NCBI GenBank assembly: GCA_014607495.2
Contig: CP053156.1
Coordinates: 11,780,001 to 11,844,000 of the forward strand
Reading direction: 5' to 3'
From: Carposina sasakii
Taxonomy: Eukaryota; Arthropoda; Insecta; Lepidoptera; Carposinidae
Length of the DNA stretch: 64,000 bases
This document shows positions 24,147-35,300 of the stretch, piece by piece. Below the pieces are notes generated by a model that saw only the letters and a program-made list of their open reading frames with translations, had not been told where the DNA came from and searched no databases. How positions within the stretch are numbered: the stretch's first letter is position 1; the number at the start of each line of letters is the position of its first letter. The translations under genes and the position numbers were made by a program.

Positions 24147-24188
24147 TTTAATAACGAAGAGATGCGAATCACAACGCTTCCTGACCTG

Positions 24189-24223
24189 AACTGAACTTTG
24201 ATTAAACTGCACAAGCTTATAAA
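24189..24223 (-). promoter_or_regulatory. PGRP core promoter (TATA box and initiator)
   Basis: On the minus strand TTTATAAG lies at 24223-24216 and an arthropod-type initiator TCAGTT at 24194-24189. The first T of TATAAG and the initiator A (24192) are 29 bases apart, the usual spacing. This predicts a 46-base 5' leader before the ATG at 24146. Confidence 0.6.
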
Positions 24224-24320
24224 TGAAGAGATAAACTCTTATGTACTTCAATGGACGTTTAGTAAGTACATGTTTAAAAAAGATGCTGATTTTATACGAG
24301 ACAGTGACGCGAGAGGTAAA

Positions 24321-24330
24321 GGACTTCCCC
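24321..24330 (-). promoter_or_regulatory. Candidate kappaB (Rel/Relish) site upstream of PGRP
   Basis: The minus strand reads GGGGAAGTCC, about 130 bases upstream of the predicted start site. This fits the Rel-type consensus GGGRANTYCC. An AGATA (GATA-like) motif lies at 24341. Paired kappaB and GATA sites are typical of insect immune gene promoters. This is a motif match only. Confidence 0.4.
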
Positions 24331-25412
24331 GTCCCCCCAAAGATATAGTCGGCAGTGATGACCTGAAGTAAAGAAGCATGTTGATTAAAGTTGTTTCTAA
24401 TGAATTACTTATCTCAAATGTAAGCATACGTCTCGATTAGTTTGGATTTACTTTGTCTTAGATTGACATTTTATTCCAAGGAATGTATTTTTTGAAATCC
24501 CAATATGTAGAGTTTGGCATGTGATAGATGTGGCCAGATCAATCCCCTTTCTGAAAAACATTATTACGAGGAATATCATGGAAATAACAGTTTTCTTAAA
24601 AATAATTATCCTTCAGATATTTTTTTAGTATGTACTTACACATAGATCAAATATTAATCATACCACATAGGTGGAGCCACGGGAGTCACTAGTATGTAAA
24701 ATTAATGAAGTCTGTATTAAGCTTAACAAAAGACTCTTCTATCGACTACATTAAAGATGAATTACAAATTATTTCCATGAACCTGAATTTCTACAAATAA
24801 ATCCATTTAACGTGTTGTTGCTAAGATGGCGTCAAAAGCACCTTTTTCAACATTCCAAGAATGTAACGAAGTACTTGTAATCACAGTTCGTATCGCAACA
24901 AGGAAAACCAGACAATAGCAGCACTGGATTTATTAAAACACAGCTACAGTAAATTATGTATTGTGTCGTGCACGTGCCATACTCATTATTTTAAGAAAAT
25001 TACCGCCTATTCAGCCTGTTAAACGTGAACAGCAAATCGGTAAAACTGGTAATGTGTATCGTGGAACGGAAAACTTCACGTTTGGATGTGGTTAGAGACC
25101 TCTTGACGTATCAAAACCATCGCAGTATCGAAAATAGTTGATTTCTCTACTGATTCAGTAAGAAGGCGTTGGGTAATGTAATAAGTAAAACTACTGACTG
25201 GGTAATATATCCAATATAGTGCCAATATAATTATTAGAGATGCGCCGAATATTCGAACCGTATTCGGTATTCGGCAACTTTTTCACTATTTGTATTCTGC
25301 CGAATCATTCGGTTTTGGCGCCGAATATATTCGGTTCCAGTATTTTCATATTTTTGCCTACACGTACGGTATAGCGCTAAGGACAAAACTTCTTATGTGA
25401 CATTTATGTTCT

Positions 25413-25600
25413 ACTAACGGCCGCCCACAACTTCGTCCGCGTGAAAGGTATTACATCCGTGCAAAGCTAGCCCTAGTTATACTTTCTCAGGTTCTAGAGT
25501 ACACAAGTAGTACCAAATTTCATTTCAATCTGTTCAGTAGTTTTGGCGTGAAAGCCAGACAGACATACAGAGTAACTTTCGCATTTAATATATTATTTAT
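25413..25600 (+). mobile_element. Helitron-like fragment
   Basis: GCCGCCCACAACTTCGTCCG, CGTGAAAGGTATTACATCCG, TTCAATCTGTTCAGTAGTTT and AGACAGACATACAGAGTAAC are the recurrent parts of a lepidopteran non-autonomous Helitron-like repeat. It lacks coding capacity. The related fragment at 60386-60555 shares the opening CACGACTTCGTCCGCGTGAA. Confidence 0.6.
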
Positions 25601-26039
25601 GTATTAAATTTTAAAGATAACATAATACATAAGTAAACATTGTAAGTCAACAAAATCCCATTCCATCCCATTTACTAGCAACGTTTTTGCAATAAAAACC
25701 GTTTTTATTTTTATTTACAAAGTAAACGTGCAATGTTTAAAGCAAAGTGACAGATAGTAGGGATGGCGATAAAATATCGATTAATCGCAAAATCGATTTT
25801 TCGAGCCAAAAAAATCGATTTTTCAAATCGATATGTAGTACTGAATCCATAAAACAAGTATGGTATAGAACGATAGCGACCGTGGCCGGTGAAAGGGACA
25901 TAAATTATGGTACATCCAAAATGCAAGGTGACCAGTCGATAGAAAATTGCCCCCTTTTAGTGAAGTGGTGAAAGTGCTTATGATGAAAAATCATCATCAT
26001 TCTGCCCTTGTCCTATTACTTATAAGGGTCGGTCGGCGT

Positions 26040-26260
26040 AATCCTTTCGGCCGTCATGGCAACTAAACTTTCGCAACTGGTTGTGAAAAAGGAATTTTTA
26101 TTCTTTGTCGGCAACTAGTTGCGTATAAAGAAAGAAAAAACTTTATTCGCAACTAGTTGCCAACAAAGAATACTTTTTCCGCCATGGCAACTGAGTTTCG
26201 CAACCAGTTGTGAAAAAGGATTTTTTATTCTTTTTTAGCAACTAGTTGCGACAGAAGTAA
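26040..26260. repeat. Tandem pair of units with GCAACTAGTTGC palindromes
   Basis: Two units of about 130 bp begin CATGGCAACTAAACTTTCGC and CATGGCAACTGAGTTTCGCA. Each runs through AACTGGTTGTGAAAAAGGA or AACCAGTTGTGAAAAAGGA and ends in CAACTAGTTGCG. The palindrome GCAACTAGTTGC also occurs between them, making inverted arms. The nature of the repeat is unknown. Confidence 0.65.
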
Positions 26261-26639
26261 TGGGAAGTTTTATTCGCGGTTTTACTTGACAATCTTCACG
26301 GTCAATCCGTATACAAAAGCTGTTATTTTCATTATAATCGTTGCTTGTGGAAAAAAGCAAAAGCTTTAAAAGTAAAATTAAGAACAGAAAAAAGGCATGT
26401 TGCACGATGCGTTGGCCTAACTCGTCTTCCTGTTCGATACATAACAAAAGGTTATAAGAGCAAAATCCCCAGAAATCCATCTGACGGGTTGCAAAAATGT
26501 TATAAATACTTTAATCTTTAATAAACAATGGTTAAAGAAAAATTTAATTATGAAGTCTTGCTCTTGTATTAACGAAAATATAAGAAATAAATAATAATAA
26601 TGTTGAACGATGGCATGCGAAAATCTATATATAGGTACG

Positions 26640-26932
26640 AGTATATCTATAATATAAAAATAAATCTCTAAATGTGTTGGTAAGCGCGATTCTCGAGAAC
26701 GGCTGAACCGATTTCGCTAATTTATTTTTTAGCGTATTCCTTGAAGTACAGGGATGGTTCTAACTGAGAGAAAATTAAAAAAAAAATGCCTGAACATGTC
26801 TAAAATATTCCTCTTCTACATTCCCATACAAACAATTTGTTCGAAATTTGAAAGTCCGGGAAGGCAAAACAATTGGGTGACGTTAGTTCAAATGCGTGGG
26901 ACAGGACAACGTCTGTCAGGTCCGCTAGTATA
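26640..26932 (+). mobile_element. Helitron-like element ending GTCCGCTAGT
   Basis: The 5' part (TCTCGAGAACGGCTGAACCG, ATTCCTTGAAGTACAGGGAT) and the 3' end GGTCCGCTAGT follow a common lepidopteran Helitron-like pattern with a CTAGT terminus. It abuts directly the next element at 26933. Confidence 0.55.
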
Positions 26933-27262
26933 TAATAAAAATGTAACGGGTTGCAGTCTGTACATGGAAGATATATGAGAAAAAATATTATAGGAGACCT
27001 TTATCACGCAATAGTATACCAAAACAATTGATTTTTGAATTTTTTGTCTGTTTGGCGGTTTGTCAGTTTGTCTGTGCGTTTGTGCACGCTAATCTCAGGC
27101 TGAACCGATTTCGATGCAGTTTTCAGGAATATATTGTGACTGGTCCCACTTAACATATAGGCTACTTTTTATCCCGGGAAAATGTTTTTATCCCGGATAA
27201 TTTCGACATTTTGTTTTTTCTGTAGTCCACGCGGACGGAGTCGCGGGCGTCCACTAGTTAAT
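26933..27262 (+). mobile_element. Non-autonomous Helitron-like element (second copy of the 13296 family)
   Basis: It matches 13296-13612 throughout (ACATGGAAGATATATGAGAA, GTTTGTGCACGCTAATCTCA, AACATATAGGCTACTTTTTA) and ends GTCGCGGGCGTCCACTAGT, the intact CTAGT terminus. Short indels separate the two copies. Confidence 0.75.
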
Positions 27263-27490
27263 AAATATATTGAAAGAAAATATCCAACATTGCCACAATT
27301 ATTGGATATTCTGTCAACGGAATATAAATCTTACGATTTAAATATTAAAAGTAAAAAGAATAAAGAGTACCTACAAACAATTGACGAGGAAATTGACCAG
27401 GCATTGAATGAACTTAAAGAAAAAAATCTGTTGGTCACTGCTTGGAGATCATTAGCCCTTTCGCAATTACGTTTTAATTTAATAATTTGA
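27263..27490 (+). CDS. Coding-like fragment of unknown function
   Basis: Directly after the Helitron-like CTAGT end, a frame reads VNKYIERKYPTLPQLLDIL, then EYLQTIDEEIDQALNEL and KEKNLLVTAWRSLALSQL, ending at a TGA at 27488. The charged, helix-like composition looks like real protein and unlike the AT-rich noise nearby, but no start codon belongs to it: any upstream ATG would start inside the mobile element. It may be a gene or transposon fragment cut by the insertion. I do not recognise the family. A chance frame of this length is possible. Confidence 0.25.
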   Translation, partial: KYIERKYPTLPQLLDILSTEYKSYDLNIKSKKNKEYLQTIDEEIDQALNELKEKNLLVTAWRSLALSQLRFNLII

Positions 27491-27503
27491 AAAATAAACA
27501 CTA

Positions 27504-27547
27504 TTCACTATGGGTGCGCCCACCACCGGGCCCTACACCCTCCACTG
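27504..27547 (+). repeat. Half of a GGGCCC palindromic element
   Basis: TTCACTATGGGTGCGCCCAC followed by CACCGGGCCCTACACCC is the left half of the full palindrome at 49749-49826. Here the right arm is missing. Confidence 0.6.
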
Positions 27548-28006
27548 ACCCTCGGATCTGATAACTCATAACTGCGAAAACAGGCACTTGCACTAACTAC
27601 AATCGTCACGAGAAACCAGACCCGAGCACCTAGCATGCAAGACAATACATTGCACTATTCCGAAATCAAAAACTAAATAAATAATCTACATATGTTTCGC
27701 CAACAACCGTGGCATCCTCTAAAACCTTAAACCTCTAAAAATATTTTTAGGTATGCTTCCATGGAGAAAAAATTATCGTGACGATGAGGCGATTCCGTTG
27801 ATGACCAAAAAACATCCTGTATATAATTTGCCAATCAAATATTGATGTCTTACAGGTGATTGTAACCAATTCAATATAAAAAAAAACTCATTCTAGATCC
27901 TGTTCTTCCTAAATTTGCTCATTTCATGCATCATCATTATTCATCAGACCTGTGATGGAGCGGAGGAAGCTTACCCGTAACTTCGCACCGTATCTATATA
28001 AAGTGT

Positions 28007-28190
28007 GACAAAAGGGTATATTGAGCGAAAAGCTATGAATATAACCTACTAAGTTTATAGAACCTATACACAAAATATGAGACTCGAAATCACATGATTA
28101 TTTTTCAAAGTTGTTGTAAGAAAATTTCAGAGTTGTTCACAAATTCTCTGAACCGCATCCGACCATCAACGCAGATTGGAACTGGTCAGT
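28007..28190. mobile_element. MITE fragment, CAGGGTGTAAC family
   Basis: GTGTGACAAAAGGGTATATT, AAGCTATGAATATAACC, AATATGAGACTCGAAATCAC and ATGATTATTTTTCAAAGTTG match the left arm of 42533-42799. The right arm is not evident. Confidence 0.6.
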
Positions 28191-28604
28191 CATAAAATAC
28201 CGGTATTAATAAAGGAAAAATATGTCGTCTGGTATACTGTTTAATAGGTAGGGTAAGCGTTTTTTTTTGTTGTTTGTATTCATAGTCGAATTTCGCCCTT
28301 GAGATCACACTCAACCAATGTGTATGCAACACATTGTTATTGAAAGTTTAAGGAGGTAAACAACTTGTAAACATTCCAGAGTAAGTTTAAAAATTCTTTT
28401 TAAACTATATTGTTCATTGCTTAAGATACTTAAGTACTATTGGAAAATTGTAGTTTTATTATTGTATTGTGTGTTTTCCACTTTAATTGAAATTTCTCAC
28501 AAAGAGAAATTGCTTCTGAAGTCACTTTTGCAGCTCTATTATGTTAGTAGATAGATCTTGCTATACTAGACTACACTTTTCGCTGTTAATATGCTTCTAG
28601 CTTA

Positions 28605-28845
28605 GCCGCCTGGTGCCGGCAGAGTAGAGTTTGTACCACCGCTGCCTACCCGTGGGTATCGTACGAGGCGATTAAGGGTTTCCGGGAGGTGGGCAGTAGC
28701 GCCTCCCGTACTGACAACATAGTCCGAAAATCACTGCGGTTACCAACCCGCCTGCCCAGCGTGGTGACTATGGGCAAACCCAACCCCCCCCCTGTGGCAG
28801 TAGCCTTGTGGCGTGCCCTGGTGGAGGCCTATATCCTAGATTTGT
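28605..28845 (+). mobile_element. SINE with RTE-like tail
   Basis: The order GCTGCCTACCCGTGGGTATC, ACGAGGCGATTAAGGGTTTC, CACTGCGGTTACCAACCCGC, CAGCGTGGTGACTATGGGCA and GGTGGAGGCCTATATCCTAG is that of a common lepidopteran SINE whose 3' part resembles RTE LINE ends. The 71-codon frame inside is a by-product. Confidence 0.65.
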
Positions 28846-29171
28846 ATGAAGTAACAAACAGACGTTGTGATGTAGGTAAGCAATCCGGGACTGTTAATTA
28901 TTAAGATAAACCACAGGCATAGGTCTCTCTTATAATACCAGCCTCCCTTGAATTATGCTCTCTACCTTTGGACCTTTGAGCATTAATTTATTACATGCTA
29001 GCTAACAAACATGTTATGGATACACCGATATAAATTTTAGCATTAATATTGGGGCATTTAAAGTACCTACTATATATACTACTATATAAACTATATATAC
29101 CTAATGAAAAAATGCTTGAACCCCATCATGAAATTGGTAACAGAATGGTCAATTTCATAAATTATTTATCA

Positions 29172-29262
29172 TCATTTACAGCCCTGAGAAGTCCACTATT
29201 GGACAAAGGCTTCCCCCAACAACCTCCACTCCGACCGGTCGGAAGCAGCCTGCATCCAACCG
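29172..29262 (-). mobile_element. RTE-like 3' tail fragment
   Basis: On the minus strand it reads AATAGTGGACTTCTCAGGGC then TGTAAATGATGATAAAT, the conserved 3' end of a lepidopteran RTE family with an ATGATG tail. 59498-59572 carries the same end (CAGCCCTGAGAAGTCCACTG on plus). Confidence 0.6.
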
Positions 29263-29983
29263 ACTATATTTATTATTTATAAAACTAAAAAATAATTAAG
29301 TAATGCCTTTGTTGGTGGTGTTTTAGATAAATTTGCATTCACCTATAAATTATTCAAACGATGCCATTTATTACTTCAATTATACATTTTGTACACTGGA
29401 AAAACTGGATGTATATTCTGTACACTGGAAATGAATACAAGGTTATAAAAATATATTTCATTTTATAAATTTTTCTTTATTCAATTAACTCTTGAGTATC
29501 ATTAAATTTTCCGTGGCCGTAGAAAACCACCCAATATTCAACCCCTCAACAATAACATTCAAGAACCTCTTTTCTTAATTACCCTTGTTTTCTTTTCTTC
29601 AAATACTTTTCTTCCCATCTCATAATGTAACTCATAATTATCTAAACATAGTTTATGTTAAACCGCAGAGAAAACTGTTACGGTGATAGTAAATTTTGCA
29701 CTACGACTGTCGATGTAGACAAGACAGGAGAGCTATCGCGCTAATGACAACGTACTCGTATCAACGGAAAACGGTTAAAAATTAATTAAGTTTTGGTTTG
29801 CAACGTCTTGTCTCCTTTCAATGGTGTCACAATTTAACGCGATACGAGATGTGATACGATAACGTTTTTGGTTGTGATTTTGTTTTGGTAAACGTTCAAC
29901 AGCAGCGCGATTGCCCTTCTGGGCAGTTTTCAATCAGGGACCCTGCCACCCGGCATCCGCGCATCGGCGACTATGGTAAAAAC
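29263..29983. other. Gene-free stretch before the DUF7869-like transposon
   Basis: AT-rich DNA with no exon or family I recognise. 29900-29983 is more GC-rich and leads into the 15-bp direct repeat that flanks the transposon. Confidence 0.4.
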
Positions 29984-30639
29984 ATGTGAGGCACCCTCTG
30001 CCGTGCTTATGATAACCGCCGTATCCAACATTTTTCAAGATATTGAGTTAGTTACATATTCGGAATCGCCGTATCGAGATTTATAACTTTGTCCTTTGAT
30101 AGTTTATAAAAAAAATGCTTGTATCATACATTTTAGATATTTATAAGCGCAGTAACTATAAAAAAAACAAATTTTTCCTTAATATCTTAGCCCGCAAGTG
30201 CTGGATACTGCTGTAGCTTTCTCAAGCCCCAGATTATTAATCATGTAGTGCTTAACATACCGCGGTATCTGTTAACGCTGCTCTGATACAAAGGAATTCT
30301 CTATTATGGGGAAACTTTTTCCTTAACATAAGCGCTTTAATCACCGCTTGCGGCATTTATAATAAGAAAACTGTATTAATTTGTTTCCATTCAGTTGCAA
30401 TGATAACAGCCGTATGTACATATACGGCGCTTATAACAAGATATTGATACAAATAGACAGGCTATTTTATTTTGCATGAGTGATAACTACATGTTACTGC
30501 GGTAATAATAAGGAAGCTTCGTTTGGTAAATAAATCGTATCCGTTACGTACGCTCTTATGGCAAGGTATTCGGAAATAAATTACTACACCGTTTGTATTA
30601 TAGCGCGTTATTTTGCATGCGGGGGGAGGGGCGCGGTCG

Positions 30640-30743
30640 CATCGAATCGTTCAGTTAGTTGTTTTGGTGACAACCTGCCGAGGCGCACATTTTTTGTGTG
30701 CAGTGATTTAGCGGAATTGGCGGCAAACCATTTTAACGTAAGT
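30640..30743 (+). promoter_or_regulatory. Candidate transposase leader exon and splice donor
   Basis: A local GC-rich island (GGGGGGAGGGGCGCGG at 30620) is followed by an initiator-like TTCAGTTAGT near 30650 and a strong donor AAC|GTAAGTAT at 30738. A matching acceptor TTTTGTGCAG ends at 31349, 12 bases before the transposase ATG. This suggests a non-coding first exon of the transposase transcript. It is an inference from splice motifs. Confidence 0.35.
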
Positions 30744-31361
30744 ATCCTAATTATATTAATAACGAATCTTTAACAGAATATCACGTGATGCAAAAAGTTT
30801 CGTAAATACTTGTTTATGGTACCTATTTAAACATGAGTGTGACATCAATATACTGCAGTCTGGGTCTTGTAGTTAAGTTGTTATTAATCTGTAATTCCAA
30901 TCGCAAGCGCACTCATACAACGAAGCCCACATTTTGTTGCTATACTTTTGTGCTCAAAATGGTTACATTATGTTTTAACTCACTTGAGTATTTTCTTGAT
31001 GCAGGTAATAATTTGGACTTTCTTCTTCGGTGCTAGACGTGATAAAATACTTACTCTTGCAACAACAAAATACCACCTGCAACCTAGCAGTGAAAACAAC
31101 AATTCCACCACTTATCACAGCAACCACTAAGACCTAAACAAATATAGTCACAAAACCTAAGCCCACAAATATGATGAATTATGGAGCCGAATACGGATTT
31201 TAATGACCATAGCGTTGTTTTTTGATTATCATAAAGAATATGAAAATTCATTAAACCACTATTTACAAACTTATGATCTTTTCACAATTAAAGTTTTATT
31301 TAATTTTCACGATAATAAAAAATGAAACAAATGACACAGTTTTGTGCAGATTGTTTTTGCG

Positions 31362-32330
31362 ATGCCAAGAAGAGTGCTAGATATGTCCCCCTTCATGTTA
31401 AACGAAAATGGTAATGAAACAGAAATAGATATTTTCCATGACTTCCGACGATGATAGGGACAAAACATATATTCCTAACTCTTCAGAGGCAGATTCGGAT
31501 GAAAATGAGTTATGCAATGAACGTAAAACACAGTCATCATCAACATTGACGAGTACAATATATACCGACAGCACACTTAGCAATTGATAACAGTACCAGT
31601 AGGAGTATAATGTCGCAAATAAGTGAAGAAAGCAATATTATAATGAATGATACTTTACCTTAATTAATGTAACGGACTCTACTATTTCAACACAACTAAT
31701 AATAACGTCAACTTTATACTTAAACGAAACTGAAAATAGCATCGAAAACTCGCAAAACTCAATAAATACACTATTACAACACATGAAATAAACAAATACA
31801 GAAGAAAACAAAGGACTAACAAAAGATGGTAAGCCACGTAAAAGGAGAAATTTCAGTGAATCTGTGAAGGAGAGACAGAAAAAAAGAAAAAGGCCAAGTG
31901 TGAGCAAAATGATTTGAAAGAGCCATGCACTGAAAAATGTATGAAGAAATGTTTAACTAAATTCACACCTCAGCAACGCCAAGATATACATGATAGATAC
32001 TCGCTCTTGATTAACGAATCACAAGGGTTTGTTTATTAATGTTCTATAGATATAAAACCTGTAATGCGTAGGTCCCAAGTTACGAAAACTTCAGAGAAAT
32101 ACAACATATATATATATTTTAAAAGGGCTTGATAACATTAAAAAAGAAGTCCTGCAAAACGTTTTTCCTTTCAACGTTGGGTTATAAGCCTAACAATGAC
32201 AGAAGAATCCAACTCTGTAGAGTAAATCCATTATGAACAAAAAAACGCTCGAGGATCTTAACAAGGACTTTAATCGATAGACAAGCTTTGAGAGATCATA
32301 CATGTCGTTGACCCGCCATTTCACACTATA
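31362..32330 (+). pseudogene. Transposase (DUF7869-like), N-terminal half, frameshifted
   Basis: The ATG at 31362 gives MPRRVLDMSPFMLNENGNE. After frameshifts come MTSDDDRDKTYIPNSSEADS, a basic stretch GKPRKRRNFSESVKERQKKR, then a Cys-rich CTEKCMKKCLTKFTPQQRQ and SCKTFFLSTLGYKPN, and near the end RDHTCR and ISHY. This order (acidic N-terminus, basic region, Cys motif, KxFFLxTLG) is that of DUF7869-type transposase-like proteins of arthropods. Several 1-base frameshifts and stops interrupt it. The reading stops at TTTCACACTATA (32321), exactly where the intact C-terminal half resumes at 38570, so both halves belong to one gene split by the eroded copy. Confidence 0.6.
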
Positions 32331-32334
32331 TTTT

Positions 32335-35300
32335 AAGAAAATATATATAATAATAATATCATTTTTAACAACAAATTAATATTTATGTAATTAATAAAAT
32401 TACTTTCAATGTGGTTTAAGAATATGACGTATAAAATTAATATATTATCGAAAATAGTATTAATCTAAATAACAGTAATGGGTTTAATTTGAAATATAAA
32501 AATGAATATATAAATATGATTATATAAAAATTTAATAGAATGAATATTAACACTATATTCGGTAATATATCGCAATTTATATATTTGAAAGATGCCATAT
32601 CATTCGGTATTAGGCGATTAATATATTTAAAAATACAATAATTTAAATAATATTTTATTAATATATTAAAAATTAGAATATACTTATATAATGTATAATA
32701 AATATAAAAAATTAATCAAAAAAAATATTATATCCGTAAAATTAATTTTTATCCGAAAACATTATTACCAAATTTATTTCAAATTGTTCAGTAGTTTTTA
32801 AGAACAGGTAAATACAGAGTAACTTTCTATTAATATATTATTTTAGTATTAAAACTTAGAGAAATAAATTAAAAATAACTCAAAATAAAAAGAATAATTA
32901 AAAAATATTAAATTTTTATAAACAAAGTAAAAATAATAATTCATTAATAATATAAATATAGAATTAAAAAAAAACGTTAATGCAATAACCGATTTTAATA
33001 TTTAAAAGTAAAATATTTAAATAATTGAGAAAATAAAAATAATATGAATAAAATCGATTTTTCGAATAAAAAAATATTTTTAAATTTATTAATATAAGTA
33101 ATAAAAATAAGTATGGTAAAAAAATAAATATAAATTATATATATTTTAATATAAATTGACAAGTCGAAGAAAATATTGCCCCTTTTTAGTATTTGAAAGT
33201 GCTTATGATGAAAAAATCATTTAATTCTTTTAATATACTTATAATATCGGTATAATCCTTTAATAATATGGCAACTAAACTTTAATATTGTGAAAAATAA
33301 TTTTATTTCGGCAAAAAAATTGCGTTAAAGAAAGAAACTCTATATTATAATTAACAAAGAATTTTTTCCGCATGGCAACTGAGTTTCGCAACCGTTGGAA
33401 AAAAATAATTTTATTCTTCTCTATACAGAAACAGGAATTTTAAGCGGTTTAAATAAATCTTCGGTCAATATATTAAATGTTAATCCATTAAATCGTTGCT
33501 TTAAAAATAATATTAAAATTATTTCGGAAAAATATTTAACGATTTGTTTATTATAAATCTTTACTGTTCGAAATATAAAAAGGTATAATAAAAATTTAGA
33601 ATAATTTTTAATTCATTTATAATGAATTAAATAATATAATTTTTGAACAATGGTTATATATAATAATATTATATTTAGAGCAAAATATAATAAATAATAT
33701 ATAATATTATTATAATATAAAAACAATAATTAATATTAAATTATAAGTACGTACAAATATAAAATATAATACTAATAGTGTTGAACAGGATGGATTCTAA
33801 ATATAAATATCATTAATTATGCTATACATAAAAATACAAATATAATTCTATAAGAAATAAATAGAATTGAACACAATTGTCTAAATATTATTTCAAATTA
33901 TAAATATGTACGAATGTGAAAGTAGATATATAAAAAAATTGTAACGGGTTTCTAAATATATTATTTGACAAGTACTAATTTATTATATAAAAACTTTATC
34001 AAGCAAAGTAAAAACATATAAATAATTAGATAAAATATTTAAATTTATCAAATAATAGTACCCAAAAAAATTAATTTTTAATTTTTTGTGCATTTTAAAT
34101 AATTTGGACTGGTCCACGTATCATAAATTTAATACTTCAAAATTATTAAAATTTTTATAAGTATTGACTATTTTATAAAATGTTTTTATGCGGATAATAC
34201 ATTAATTTTTTTAATAATAAGAATAGGAATTCCAACTATATTTCCTATTATTAATAAAATATAATGTAAATGGATTATATCTGTAATTACATATTAAATA
34301 TATATATAATAAAGATAATAAAATTGAAAAGAAAAATTAATAAATTAATATATTGAATGAATTAAATAAAAAATGAAATTAATGCTTGGATAATTAGATA
34401 TATATTATTTAACTTAATAAATAATGATAAATTCTGGAAAATAAGTCATTATTGCAATACGTTTAAATTTAACTTTAAAAATAAATACTATTATATGGGT
34501 AACATACGGTAAAACTAAGAATCTACTAAATCAATATCAAAGAAAATTTACTAAACTACTAATGCAAAAAATAAACTTAGCAATTATAAATATAAGAACT
34601 AAATTAAATATAATAATAAATAAAATTATAATATTTTGCCAACAAAGGATCCTTAAAATCTTAATATAAAAATGATTTAGGGGATATTCCATAAAAAAAA
34701 TTATAATGTTATATTAATAAGTTGATATAAAAAATACTATATAATTGTAAATTAAAATAAAGTATTTAAAAACTAATATCATTATTCGAATTTGTCAATT
34801 ATATTTCATATCATCATTATATTCATCAGACCTGTGATTAGCAAGAATACTTTTAAATAATTCTATATTAACTATTTAAAGTGTAAAATTATATTGAGCG
34901 AAAGCTATGAAAAATATTTATATTAATAATAAAACAATATGAAACTATTATCATAATATTATATTTTAAGAAAAATATAGAGTTGTTCACAATAATTCTT
35001 AACCAGACCATAATAATTCAAACTGGTATTATAAATTATTATTAACATATTATATTTAATGGATAATAGTTATATGGTTTCAAATTGTTTATTAAATTAT
35101 TTACCATTTTACAAAAAATTTAGCCATTATACAATTTAAATTGTATAAACAAATTGTTATTGTATTAGTATTACACATTATTATTAATTAAATAAATTTT
35201 AATTACGCTAATTATATATAATAATATAAATATAATAGTTAATATATATTAAATCATTATCTATATTTGTAATTTCAATATATAATATTTAAGTTTTAAT

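Larger units (their letters stand above)
24990..32335 (+). other. Copy A of a 7-kb segment repeated (eroded) at 32335-38575
   Basis: Ordered blocks of this segment reappear downstream: TATCGAAAATAGT (25133), ACAGAGTAACTTTC (25567), GGCAACTGAGTTTCGCAACC (26186), CACTGCGGTTACCAACCCGC (28732), GGTAACAGAATGGTCAATTT (29134) and TTTAGCGGAATT (30708). This copy has normal base composition and intact repeat elements, so it is the trustworthy version. Confidence 0.85.
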
